Positions 17,659-25,763 of a stretch of 64,000 bases of DNA are shown here, piece by piece (the first letter of the stretch is position 1; every line of letters begins with the position of its first letter). Below the pieces are notes generated by a model. That model saw only the letters and a list, made by a program, of their open reading frames with translations, searched no databases and was not told the DNA's origin. A program made the translations under genes and the position numbers. The stretch comes from Actinomadura harenae (GTDB taxonomy: Bacteria > Actinomycetota > Actinomycetes > Streptosporangiales > Streptosporangiaceae), in assembly GCF_003696215.1 (NCBI RefSeq), contig NZ_RFFG01000034.1, forward strand, positions 1 to 64,000, written 5' to 3'.

Positions 17659-18339
17659 ATGGCGATCGAGCGCCGTCCGCTGCGTGAGCAGATCAAGGAC
17701 GAGCTGCTGGAGCGGCTCGGGCGGGGCGAGTTCGCCTCGGACGAGCCGATCAACGAGAACCGGATGGCCGCCGACCTCGGCGTCAGCCGCACCCCGCTGC
17801 GCGAGGCGCTGATCGCGCTGGAGCGCGAGGGCGTGATACGCAGCGAGCGCGGCAAGGGCTTCCGGTTCGCGCCGATGAGCCGCAAGGAGTTCCTGGACCT
17901 CAGCACGATCGTGCGGGAGATGGAGTCCCTCGCGCTGCGGCTGAGCGACCCGGCGTTCCTGGTGTCCATCGCGCCCCGGCTGCTGGCCGAGGCGCGGGGG
18001 TTCCCGGACCCGCGCGCCGCCTACGCCGACCTGGAACGCCACGACGACGCCTGGCACGAGACGCTGACGTCGGGCTGCCCGAACGAGCGGCTGATGGACA
18101 TGATCGCTTCGCTGAAGCTGACCATGCACCGCTACGAGCGGGTCGTGGTCGGCGACCAGGACGTGCTGGAGCGCTCGGCCGCCGAGCACGAGCGGATCGC
18201 CGAGTGCCTGCTCGGCGGGGACGTCGAGAGCGCGGTCGCCGCGCTCAAGGTCAACTGGGCGAGCGGCTCCGAGCGGATTCTGGAACGTTTCGACCGTGAG
18301 CGTGACCGGCGGGCGGCGGTCGAACCCACGCCGTCCTGA
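17659..18339 (+). CDS. GntR family regulator, FCD type
   Basis: A 226-residue transcription factor. The winged helix-turn-helix (about residues 5-72) has ADLGVSRTPLREALIALEREG, the classic GntR recognition helix. The C-terminal all-helical effector domain (about 80-210) fits the FCD class, with conserved Asp/His positions in LERHDDAWHETL and EHERIAECL that bind a metal and often a carboxylate ligand. It ends the gcvPA operon 86 bases after the SDR gene, is preceded by AGAGGGAGAG, and is followed by a bidirectional hairpin. The TGTATACA palindrome at 12689-12702 is its most likely target. Confidence 0.9.
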   Translation: MAIERRPLREQIKDELLERLGRGEFASDEPINENRMAADLGVSRTPLREALIALEREGVIRSERGKGFRFAPMSRKEFLDLSTIVREMESLALRLSDPAFLVSIAPRLLAEARGFPDPRAAYADLERHDDAWHETLTSGCPNERLMDMIASLKLTMHRYERVVVGDQDVLERSAAEHERIAECLLGGDVESAVAALKVNWASGSERILERFDRERDRRAAVEPTPS

Positions 18340-18364
18340 CGGACGCGTCCCGCCGAACGTCGCA

Positions 18365-18410
18365 AAGGCCGGGGTGGCTCGGCGGTTCAACCGCTCGCCG
18401 CCCCGGCCTT
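18365..18410. terminator. Bidirectional hairpin between convergent operons
   Basis: AAGGCCGGGG (18365-18374) pairs with CCCCGGCCTT (18401-18410), with extra pairing inside. It sits between the convergent GntR and oligopeptide-type ABC genes and could end transcription in both directions. Confidence 0.75.
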
Positions 18411-18424
18411 CGCCTTTGCCGATG

Positions 18425-19234
18425 TCAGTCCAGTGCTCTGCGGTCGGCGGCGATCCGCGCCGGGTCCCAGCCCGGGTGGGGCACCGAGTCGAGCAGGAGC
18501 CGGGTGTAGGGGTGCCGGGGCCCGTCGAGGACGGCGGCGGCCCGCCCCGTCTCCACGGTCCGTCCCCGGCGCAGGACGAGCAGGTCGTCGGCGACGTGCC
18601 GGACGAGCGACAGGTCGTGGCTGACGAACACGAACGCGACGCCGAGCGAGGCGCGCAGGTCGCGCAGCAGTTCGACGATCTGGGCCTGGATCGACACGTC
18701 CAGCGCGGACGTCGCCTCGTCCAGGACCAGCACCTTCGGTTCGACGGCGAGCGCGCGGGCGAGCGCGACGCGCTGCCGCTGACCGCCCGACAGCCGCCGG
18801 GGGAGCGCGGCCGCCTCCCGCTCGCCGAGTCCGACGCGGTCGAGCAGCTCGTCGCGGCGCGCGCGCCGGGTCGCGGAGTCCAGGTCGAAGTGCAGGCGCA
18901 GCGGCTCCTCGACGGCGTCGGCGACGGTCACGCGCGGGTCGAGCGACAGGTACGGGTCCTGGAACACCATCTGGATCGCGCGGGCGCGCGCGAGGCGGGC
19001 CGTCCGGCCGCGCGGCGGGGCGGTGCGGTCGGCGCCGTCCACGACGACGCGTCCGGCGGACGGCCGTTCCAGTCCGACGAGCATCCGCGCGGTCGTGGTC
19101 TTCCCGGACCCGGACTCGCCGACGATCGCCAGGCCGCCGCCCGGCGGGACGGTGAACGAGACGTCGTCGACGGCCGCGTGGTCGCCGAACGTCTTGCGCA
19201 GCCCCTCGACCGCCAGAACCGGCTGTTCAGTCAT
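18425..19234 (-). CDS. ABC importer ATP-binding protein, DppF/OppF type
   Basis: A 269-residue ATPase subunit. Walker A GESGSGKTTTARML near residue 39, Q-loop FQDPYLSLDPR, signature LSGGQRQRVALARAL near residue 148 and Walker B VLVLDEATSALD are intact, as is the switch His in VSHDLSLV. The C-terminal HPYTRLLLDSVPHPGWDP resembles the oligopeptide-transport tail. The start overlaps the end of the DppD-type gene by 8 bases. It is the last gene of a five-gene Dpp/Opp-type importer operon under a divergent LacI regulator. Confidence 0.92.
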   Translation of the reverse strand: MTEQPVLAVEGLRKTFGDHAAVDDVSFTVPPGGGLAIVGESGSGKTTTARMLVGLERPSAGRVVVDGADRTAPPRGRTARLARARAIQMVFQDPYLSLDPRVTVADAVEEPLRLHFDLDSATRRARRDELLDRVGLGEREAAALPRRLSGGQRQRVALARALAVEPKVLVLDEATSALDVSIQAQIVELLRDLRASLGVAFVFVSHDLSLVRHVADDLLVLRRGRTVETGRAAAVLDGPRHPYTRLLLDSVPHPGWDPARIAADRRALD

Positions 19235-20204
19235 GGATCGGCTCCTCGGCGCGATGGCAGGCGACGGACACGCCGTCCACGAGGCGGAGCGCGGGCCGTT
19301 CGGCGGCGCACTCCGGGGCGGCGAGGCGGCAGCGGGCGGCGAACGCGCAGCCCTCGGGGTTCTCGGCGAGCGACACCGGACGTCCCGGAACGCCGCGCGG
19401 CGGCTCGCCGGACCCCATCCGGGGCGTCGCGGCCAGCAGTCCCGCCGTGTACGGGTGCCGGGGACGCGCGAACAGGCCCTCGGCGGTCTGCTCCTCCACG
19501 ATCCGGCCCGCGTACATGACGTAGATCCGGTCGCAGACGGCGGCGGCGAGGTCCAGGTCGTGCGTGACGAACAGCAGGCCCGTTCCGCGCTCGGCCTGGA
19601 GCCGGGTGAGGATCGCGATGACCTCCGCCTGCGTGGTGACGTCCAGGGCGGTGGTCGGCTCGTCGGCGAGCAGCAGCCGCGGCCCGCCCGCGAGCGCCCC
19701 GGCGATCATGACGCGTTGCAGCATGCCGCCGGAGAACTCGTGCGGGAAGCGGCGCAGCGCCCGGCGCGGGTCGGTGATCCCGACGGCCTCCAGCAGCTCC
19801 TCGGCCGTCGCCCGCGCGGCGCGCGCGGGCGTGCCGCCGGCGCGCAGGCCCTCGGTGACGAAGTCCCCGATCCGGCGGACGGGGTTGATCGAGGCGCGCG
19901 GGTCCTGGAACACCATCGCGACCTCGCGGCGGCGCAGCTCGCGCAGCCGCGCGGCGGACATCGTCAGGACGTCGTCCCCGGCCACCCGGACGGTCCCGGT
20001 GGCGGTGGCCCCGGCGGGCAGCAGCCCGAGCGCGGCCCGGCTGGTCACCGACTTGCCGGAGCCGGACTCGCCGACCAGCCCGACGGACTCGCCCCGCGCG
20101 ACGCGCAGCGCCACCCCGTCCAGGACGGGCCGGGCGGCGCCCGAGGCGAGCCGGACGGTGAGGTCGTCGATCTCCAGCAGGGTCTCCCGTGCGGTCCCGG
20201 TCAT
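19227..20204 (-). CDS. ABC importer ATP-binding protein, DppD/OppD type
   Basis: A 325-residue ATPase with Walker A GESGSGKSVTSRAALGLL near residue 43, signature FSGGMLQRVMIAGAL, Walker B LLLADEPTTALD and switch His VTHDLDLA. The C-terminal oligopeptide/dipeptide-transport extension is present, with four cysteines (FAARCRLAAPECAAERP and the last one in SVACHRAEE), a region that in some family members binds an iron-sulphur cluster. The ATG overlaps the permease stop (TGATG). It forms the nucleotide-binding heterodimer with the DppF-type subunit. Confidence 0.92.
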   Translation of the reverse strand: MTGTARETLLEIDDLTVRLASGAARPVLDGVALRVARGESVGLVGESGSGKSVTSRAALGLLPAGATATGTVRVAGDDVLTMSAARLRELRRREVAMVFQDPRASINPVRRIGDFVTEGLRAGGTPARAARATAEELLEAVGITDPRRALRRFPHEFSGGMLQRVMIAGALAGGPRLLLADEPTTALDVTTQAEVIAILTRLQAERGTGLLFVTHDLDLAAAVCDRIYVMYAGRIVEEQTAEGLFARPRHPYTAGLLAATPRMGSGEPPRGVPGRPVSLAENPEGCAFAARCRLAAPECAAERPALRLVDGVSVACHRAEEPIHD

Positions 20205-21058
20205 CACGCCTCCCGCTTCGCGACCCGGTCGGCGACGCCCTCGCCGACGACGCCGAACGCCACGACCGCGACCACGATGGCCGCGCCGGGCGCGAGCGCG
20301 GGCATGGCCGCGCCCTGGAGCAGCGCGTTCGCGCCGTTGTTGATCATCGCGCCCCAGTCGGCGCCGGGCGGCTGCACGCCGAACCCGAGGAAGCTGAGCG
20401 CGGCGAGGTCCATCAGCGCGTACCCGAAGTTCATCGCCGACTGCGCCAGCACGAGCGGCGCGATGTTCGGCACGAGGTGGCGCAGGCAGATCGTCCAGCC
20501 GGACCAGCCCTGCACCCGGTAGGACTGGACGTAGGGACGCGTCGCCTCCTGGACGGCCACGTTCCGCACGAGCCGTCCGACGTAGGGGACGTAGGCGATG
20601 CTCATCGCGACGGTCGGCGCGGTCAGGCCCGGCCCGAACACGGCGACCAGCACGATCGCGAGCAGCAGTCCGGGCAGCGCGAACACCAGGTCCATCGCGC
20701 GGGACAGCAGCGCGTCGACCCAGCCGCCGCACCACGCGGCGGCGACGCCGACGGCGGCGCCGAGCGCGGTCGAGACCACGACGACGACCAGCGGGCCCAG
20801 CAGCCCGGTGCGGGCTCCGTAGATGAGCCGGGACAGCACGTCCCGTCCGGACTCGTCGGTGCCGAGGGGGTGGTCGCCGGACGCGCCGCCGAGCGCGGCC
20901 GACAGGTCCAGGCCGTTGGGGTCGTGCGGCGCGATCCAGGGAGCGAACACCGCCACCAGGACGATCAGGGCCAGGACGATCAGCGCTGCCGTCTGCATCA
21001 CGTCGCCGCCGTGCAGGCGGCGCAGCAGGGCGCGCCTCTCGAGGTGGACGGCGGTCAC
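20204..21058 (-). CDS. ABC importer permease, DppC type
   Basis: A 284-residue inner-membrane permease. The first helix is TAALIVLALIVLVAVFAPWI, followed by the DppC-typical extracytoplasmic HPLGTDESGRDVLSRLIYGAR near residue 63 and by about five more helices. The EAA-type loop is YRVQGWSGWTICLRHLVPN. The GTG start overlaps the stop of the DppB-type gene (GTGA). Confidence 0.92.
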   Translation of the reverse strand: MTAVHLERRALLRRLHGGDVMQTAALIVLALIVLVAVFAPWIAPHDPNGLDLSAALGGASGDHPLGTDESGRDVLSRLIYGARTGLLGPLVVVVVSTALGAAVGVAAAWCGGWVDALLSRAMDLVFALPGLLLAIVLVAVFGPGLTAPTVAMSIAYVPYVGRLVRNVAVQEATRPYVQSYRVQGWSGWTICLRHLVPNIAPLVLAQSAMNFGYALMDLAALSFLGFGVQPPGADWGAMINNGANALLQGAAMPALAPGAAIVVAVVAFGVVGEGVADRVAKREA

Positions 21059-21996
21059 CGGGCGGCTCCCTTCACTCGCGGGTCGATGAGGGGCTGGAGC
21101 AGGTCGACCAGCAGGTTCGCGGCCACGAAGGCGAACACGACCAGCAGTGACACGGCCTGCACCACGGGGAAGTCCTTGACGGTCACCGACGACACCAGCA
21201 GCTGCCCGACGCCCGACAGCCCGAACGCGGTCTCGACGATCGAGGTGCTGACCAGCAGCCCGGCGACGATCGTCCCGGTGACGGTGCTGATCGGGCCGAG
21301 GCTGTTGCGCAGCACGTGCCGGCGGACGACGGCGGCGCCGGGCACGCCGCGCGAGCGGGCGACCTCGACGTGCTCGCGGGCCAGTTCCTCCAGCATCGCC
21401 GAGCGCGTGACGCGGGCCAGCAGGCCCGCGAACGTCAGCGCGAGCGCGATCGCCGGAAGCGTGAGGTGGCTGATCCGCCCGCCGAACCCGCTGCCGTTCC
21501 CGAACGCGGGGAACCAGTGCAGCTTCACCGAGAACAGCGAGATCAGCCCGATCGCGGCGACGAACGCGGGCGTCGCGTTCGCCATGCCCGTCCCGATGAG
21601 GACGATCCGGTCGGCCGCCCCGCGCCGCAGCGCGGCGAGCGCGCCGACCGCGAGGCCGACGACGAGGATCAGCAGCGCCGCGTAGGCGACGAGCCAGAGC
21701 GTGGTCGGCAGCCGGGACGCGACGAGCCCGCCGACGTCCTGCCGGAACTGCACCGACCGTCCGAAGTCGCCGGTCAGGACGTTGCCGATCCACTTGGCGT
21801 ACTGGACGGCGAAGGAGTCGTCCAGGTGGTACTGCGCGCGGATCGCGGCGAGCGTCTCCGGGGTGACGGGACGTCCCTTCATCAGGAACGTCGCCGGGTC
21901 GCCGGGCGCGAGGTAGAGGGAGCCGAAGACCGCCAGCGAGGTCGCGACCAGCGTCGCGACCATCCCGGCGAGCCTCTTGACCAGGAAGAGCGCCAC
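21055..21996 (-). CDS. ABC importer permease, DppB type
   Basis: A 313-residue inner-membrane permease with the DppB/OppB opening pattern (FLVKRLAGMVATLVATSL, then LAPGDPATFLM) and the string WIGNVLTGDFGRSV near residue 88. Six helices are visible; the EAA-type loop is VARSRGVPGAAVVRRHVLRN. The GTG start lies 1 base after the binding-protein stop. It forms the channel with the DppC-type subunit. Confidence 0.92.
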   Translation of the reverse strand: MALFLVKRLAGMVATLVATSLAVFGSLYLAPGDPATFLMKGRPVTPETLAAIRAQYHLDDSFAVQYAKWIGNVLTGDFGRSVQFRQDVGGLVASRLPTTLWLVAYAALLILVVGLAVGALAALRRGAADRIVLIGTGMANATPAFVAAIGLISLFSVKLHWFPAFGNGSGFGGRISHLTLPAIALALTFAGLLARVTRSAMLEELAREHVEVARSRGVPGAAVVRRHVLRNSLGPISTVTGTIVAGLLVSTSIVETAFGLSGVGQLLVSSVTVKDFPVVQAVSLLVVFAFVAANLLVDLLQPLIDPRVKGAAR

Positions 21997-21997
21997 G

Positions 21998-23614
21998 TCA
22001 GCCCGCCGATCCGAGCATCGCGGCCCAGGGGTACATGAGCTGGGTGATACCGGTCGGCGCGCCCGTCACCTTGCGGTTGAGGAACAGGCTGTAGGGGACC
22101 TCGTAGAGCGGGATCCAGACCATGTCGTCCATGGAGATCCGCTGGAGCCTGGCGACGGTCGCGGCGCGGGCGGCCGGGTCGGGCTCGGAGTTGGCCTGGT
22201 CGACCAGCTTGTCGTAGGCGGGGTTGGAGTAGCCGCCGTAGTTGGAGAAGTTGCCGGTCTGGAGGATGCCGTAGAACTCCAGCGGGTCGGGCGTGGAGTC
22301 GTACCAGGTCGTCATGATCAGGTCCACGCCCGACCGGGACTTGGGGTCGGAGAACAGCGCGGTGTAGGCGTCGGGCGCGACGGACCGCAGTTCGACGTTC
22401 AGCCCGATGGACCGTCCGGCGGCCTGGACGGCGTTGGCGATGACGCCGATCTCGGGCGACAGCGTGCTGGTCGTCATCACGAGCTTCTTGCCGTCCGCGC
22501 CCGCCTGCTTGACGAGTTGCTTGGCGCCGTCGACGTCGCGGACGAGGTCGGGGAGCTGGGCGTAGTAGCCCTTGGCCGCCTCCGGCGCGATGCCCCAGGC
22601 GCCGCTCGCGCCGGGCGCCTTGGCCGGGGTCGCGACGCCTCCGGCCGCAGCCTTGATGATGCCCGTCCGGTCGAGTGCCATGGACAGCGCCTTGCGCACC
22701 CGCACGTCGCCGAGCGCCCCCTTGAGGTTGGTGGGGATGAGGGAGACGGCCGTGGTGTTGGGGCCGAAGTAGAGCTTGCCGTTGGGCGTGTTGCGCAGCT
22801 TCGCGAACCCGGACGTGGGGATCATGTAGCCGCCGTCGACCTCGCCGGACAGCATGGAGTTCACGCGGGTGGACGGGTCCTGGATGAAGACGTTCTTGAT
22901 GGTCGCGGCCTTGGGCTTCAGCGACGCGTCCCAGTAGCCGTCGAACCGCTTGAGGGTGATCGACTGGCCCTTCTGCCACTTGTCCAGCGCGTAGGGGCCG
23001 GTGCAGTTCACGCCGCCGTCGGGGGTGCCGTAGCCGCGTCCGGCCCTGGACAGCGTCGCGGCGCTCTCGACCGTCCCGGCGGAGGTGCCCATCTCCTCGT
23101 TGAACAGCTGGTCCGGCTTCTTCAGGTGGACGGTGACCTGCATCGGCCCGGTCTTCTCCACGGACGCGACGTTGGTGTACGACGAGATCCAGTACGAGCC
23201 GACCTTCGGGTCCATGTGCCGCCGGAGGCTCGCGACCACGTCGTCGGCGGTCAGCGGCGTCCCGTCGTGGAAGCGGACGCCCGGGCGGATCGTGTACACC
23301 CAGCGCTTGGCGTCGGGGGCGGACGACGCGCTCGCCAGGCCCGGCTCCACCTTCAGATCGGGCGTGATGCGCTGCAGCTGCTCGCAGACGTTGGCGAGGA
23401 CGGTGTTGGGCGGGTAGTCGAACGCGAAGGCGTAGTCGAGCGACTGCGGCTCGCCGTACAGCGACCAGGTGACCGAGTCGACCGGGCCCTTGGCGGGCGG
23501 GGTGTCCTTGGAGATCTGGAAGGCGCCGGAGCCGGCGGGCCTCGGACTGCCGCCGCAGGCGGCGGCCGCGAGCGCGACGAGCGCCAGCGCGGCCAGGGAA
23601 CGGGAGGTGCGCAT
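21998..23614 (-). CDS. ABC importer binding lipoprotein, SBP family 5
   Basis: A 538-residue extracytoplasmic binding protein of the DppA/OppA class. The lipoprotein signal is SLAALALVALAAAACGG, the lipidated Cys near residue 19. Family strings include GEPQSLDYAF, VYTIRPGVRFHDGTPLTADD near residue 95 and YSNPAYDKLVDQA near residue 440. ATG 23614 is chosen because the signal peptide starts there; the frame is open a further 81 bases. Class 5 proteins bind peptides, nickel or, in many actinomycetes, oligosaccharides. The adjacent LacI regulator and two LacI-type operators favour a sugar ligand here; this is inference. Confidence 0.92.
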   Translation of the reverse strand: MRTSRSLAALALVALAAAACGGSPRPAGSGAFQISKDTPPAKGPVDSVTWSLYGEPQSLDYAFAFDYPPNTVLANVCEQLQRITPDLKVEPGLASASSAPDAKRWVYTIRPGVRFHDGTPLTADDVVASLRRHMDPKVGSYWISSYTNVASVEKTGPMQVTVHLKKPDQLFNEEMGTSAGTVESAATLSRAGRGYGTPDGGVNCTGPYALDKWQKGQSITLKRFDGYWDASLKPKAATIKNVFIQDPSTRVNSMLSGEVDGGYMIPTSGFAKLRNTPNGKLYFGPNTTAVSLIPTNLKGALGDVRVRKALSMALDRTGIIKAAAGGVATPAKAPGASGAWGIAPEAAKGYYAQLPDLVRDVDGAKQLVKQAGADGKKLVMTTSTLSPEIGVIANAVQAAGRSIGLNVELRSVAPDAYTALFSDPKSRSGVDLIMTTWYDSTPDPLEFYGILQTGNFSNYGGYSNPAYDKLVDQANSEPDPAARAATVARLQRISMDDMVWIPLYEVPYSLFLNRKVTGAPTGITQLMYPWAAMLGSAG

Positions 23615-23679
23615 CGGACGACCCCTTACGACGGACCGGCCGCGGGGACCGGCCGGAGAGTGCTGGTGAGTATTGGTGA

Positions 23680-23691
23680 AGGAACGTTCCT
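23680..23691. promoter_or_regulatory. LacI-type operator 1
   Basis: AGGAACGTTCCT is a perfect 12-bp palindrome with the central CG usual for LacI-family sites, 66 bases upstream of the binding-lipoprotein start and between it and the divergent lacI-type gene. Confidence 0.7.
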
Positions 23692-23706
23692 GCACAAGCC
23701 TCTGAA

Positions 23707-23717
23707 GGAACGATTCC
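23707..23717. promoter_or_regulatory. LacI-type operator 2
   Basis: GGAACGATTCC repeats site 1 with one extra base in the centre; both copies are preceded by GAA and followed within three bases by GCACA. The centres are about 26-27 bp apart, so two dimers could bind one face of the DNA. Confidence 0.6.
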
Positions 23718-23780
23718 GCACAGGTGAAGCGGGGGTGAAGCGGCGGAGGGAAAGGGTGCGGGGCGGGTTAGGATCCGGGC

Positions 23781-24869
23781 ATGACCACACCCCCGCCCCG
23801 GGTCCGCCTGGTGGACGTCGCGCGCGTCGCCGGAGTGTCCAAGACGACGGTCTCCGACGCGCTGAACGGCACCGGCCGGCTGCCGGACGCCACCCGCGAG
23901 CACGTCCGCGAGGTCGCGCGCGGCCTCGGCTACCGGCCCAACGCCACCGCCCGGCGGCTCCGCGCCGGGCGGACCCGGCTGCTCGGCCTGGCCGCCCGCG
24001 AGTACGTGCGGTCCCCGTGGGTGTACGCGGAGCTCGCGTACTTCTCCCAGCTGACGACCGCGGCCACGCGGGCGGCGCTGGAGCACGGCTACGGCGTGGT
24101 GCTGCTGCCGACCGCCGCGCCGGACGACTGCTGGCTGGACATGCCGCTGGACGGCGTGTTCGTGATCGACCCGGTCGAGGGCGACCCGCTGGTCGCCGAC
24201 TTCCTGTCGGCGGGCGTCCCGGTCGTCAGCGACCGCCGCGCCCTCGCCGAGGGCGGGGGAGCGGAGGGCGCGCGGCCCGCCCGCTGGCTCGACTTCGACT
24301 ACGAGAGCGCGACGATCGAGGCCCTGGACCACCTGCGCGCGCAGGGCGTGGAACGGATCGCCCTGGTCACGGCCCGGTCGACGTCCTGCTTCTTCGACCG
24401 GTCCGGGGAGGCGTACGCCCGGTGGTGCGCCGGGAACGGCCGGGTCCCGGTCACCGTCGCCTCGGACGCGCCGGGTCCGGCGCATGTGCTCGCCGCCGTC
24501 GAGGTCGTCCTGTCCGCTTCCGGTTCGGGTGGGTCCGGTGCGTCCGGTGCGCCTGGCGGGCCGCCGGACGCGCTGCTCGTGCTGCCCGAGATCAGCCCGC
24601 CGCTGCTGCTCGACGCCCTCCGCAGGCTCGGCCGATCGGTGCCGGACGACCTGCTGGTGGTGTGCGCGACCGAGGATCCGGCCGCCGCCTACACCGATCC
24701 GGGGATGAGCACGCTCGGGTACCTGCCCGTCGAGAGCGCGCGCGCCGGTGTCGAGCTTCTGGTGGACGCGATCGAGGGGCGTCCCGGCCCGGACGGCCGG
24801 CTGTTCGGGGCCCGGCTGGAGGTCCGCGCGTCGTCGCTGGCCGCGGGGGCTCCGCGCCGGACGCGCTGA
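23781..24869 (+). CDS. LacI family transcription regulator
   Basis: A 362-residue repressor. The N-terminal helix-turn-helix and hinge read LVDVARVAGVSKTTVSDALN, then LGYRPNATARRLRAGRT, the canonical LacI pattern, followed by a periplasmic-binding-like sensor domain (about residues 65-355). A Gly/Ser-rich insertion near residue 250 (SASGSGGSGASGAPGG) looks like a flexible loop unusual for the family. It is transcribed away from the SBP family 5 importer with two matching operators between, so it most likely represses that importer until a sugar ligand binds. Confidence 0.92.
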   Translation: MTTPPPRVRLVDVARVAGVSKTTVSDALNGTGRLPDATREHVREVARGLGYRPNATARRLRAGRTRLLGLAAREYVRSPWVYAELAYFSQLTTAATRAALEHGYGVVLLPTAAPDDCWLDMPLDGVFVIDPVEGDPLVADFLSAGVPVVSDRRALAEGGGAEGARPARWLDFDYESATIEALDHLRAQGVERIALVTARSTSCFFDRSGEAYARWCAGNGRVPVTVASDAPGPAHVLAAVEVVLSASGSGGSGASGAPGGPPDALLVLPEISPPLLLDALRRLGRSVPDDLLVVCATEDPAAAYTDPGMSTLGYLPVESARAGVELLVDAIEGRPGPDGRLFGARLEVRASSLAAGAPRRTR

Positions 24870-24905
24870 GCTGCTGCATGACGGCCATCACAGCCGTCCG
24901 CCCGG

Positions 24906-25640
24906 TTATCGGTCAATAGCGTTGTCATAAGCGGGGGCGGGCGTCGCGGGAAGCCGGGCCTCCATGGCGTCCAGCAGCAGCTCCAGCGCGAACGGGTAGA
25001 CGCTGTGCCGCATGTCGGCGGCGAGCAGCTGCCGGGTGGCGGCGATGTGGGGATGCGTCTCCGGGCTGAGTTCGGCGTACCGTCCCCGCCACACCGTCAG
25101 GTCGGCGTCCCGGGCGGCGGGCGGCAGCGCGATCGCCGCCGCCTCCAGGGCGGCCAGGCCGAGCGCCTGGTCGATGAACGCGTGGTACAGCGTGACGGCC
25201 TCGGCGTCGGGGAACCCGGCCGAGCGCAGCACGCCGAGGATCGCCTCCACCGCGCGCATCTCGTTGCCGCGCCCGGTCGTGCGGTGCGCCGCGAGCATCG
25301 CCAGCTGCGGATGCGCCTGGTAGGACGCGTGGATCCGCAGCCCGATCTCCCGCAGGTCGGCGCGCCATTCGCCGGTCGGCGCCCAGCCCGCCTGGGTGCG
25401 GCCGATCAGCTCGTCCGCGACGGCCAGCAGGAGGTCGTCGGTGTCGCGGAAGTACCGGTACAGCGCGCTCGGGTCGGCCCCGAGCGCCGCGCCGAGCCGC
25501 CGGACGGTCAGCGCCGCCGCGCCGTGCCGGGCGATCAGCCGCAGCGCGGTCTCCACGATGAGTTCCTCGGACAGCACGGTGCCCTGCTTGGTCGGCCGCC
25601 TGCGGCGGCGGCGGTCCTCGGGGGTGACGCGTTCGCTCAT
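24906..25640 (-). CDS. TetR family regulator of the adjacent amidohydrolase regulon
   Basis: A 244-residue repressor. A basic leader (RRRRRRPTKQG) precedes the helix-turn-helix (about residues 25-75) with RRLGAALGADPSALYRYFRD. The C-terminal ligand domain is of the TetR_C type seen in actinomycetes. It is divergent from the YtcJ-like amidohydrolase; the 19-bp inverted repeat at 25653-25671 starts 12 bases from its start codon and recurs at 28290-28308 in front of the SDR-amidohydrolase-ligase-MaoC operon. Autoregulation plus control of both catabolic units is the simplest reading. Stop to LacI stop is only 36 bases, convergent. Confidence 0.9.
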   Translation of the reverse strand: MSERVTPEDRRRRRRPTKQGTVLSEELIVETALRLIARHGAAALTVRRLGAALGADPSALYRYFRDTDDLLLAVADELIGRTQAGWAPTGEWRADLREIGLRIHASYQAHPQLAMLAAHRTTGRGNEMRAVEAILGVLRSAGFPDAEAVTLYHAFIDQALGLAALEAAAIALPPAARDADLTVWRGRYAELSPETHPHIAATRQLLAADMRHSVYPFALELLLDAMEARLPATPAPAYDNAIDR

Positions 25641-25652
25641 GGCCGGGATATT

Positions 25653-25671
25653 ACGTCAACGTTATTGACGT
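25653..25671. promoter_or_regulatory. TetR operator, copy 1
   Basis: ACGTCAA, 5 spacer bases (CGTTA), TTGACGT: perfect 7-bp arms between the divergent TetR and YtcJ-like genes. The same arms with the same spacer length occur at 28290-28308. Confidence 0.8.
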
Positions 25672-25763
25672 TGTGGAGGGGTGCGGGTTGCCTGGTCTGC
25701 CGTCCGGTGCTCCAGCTGGTGCGGCCGGGCGGAACATCGACGTCATCGACGGGAGCGACATCC

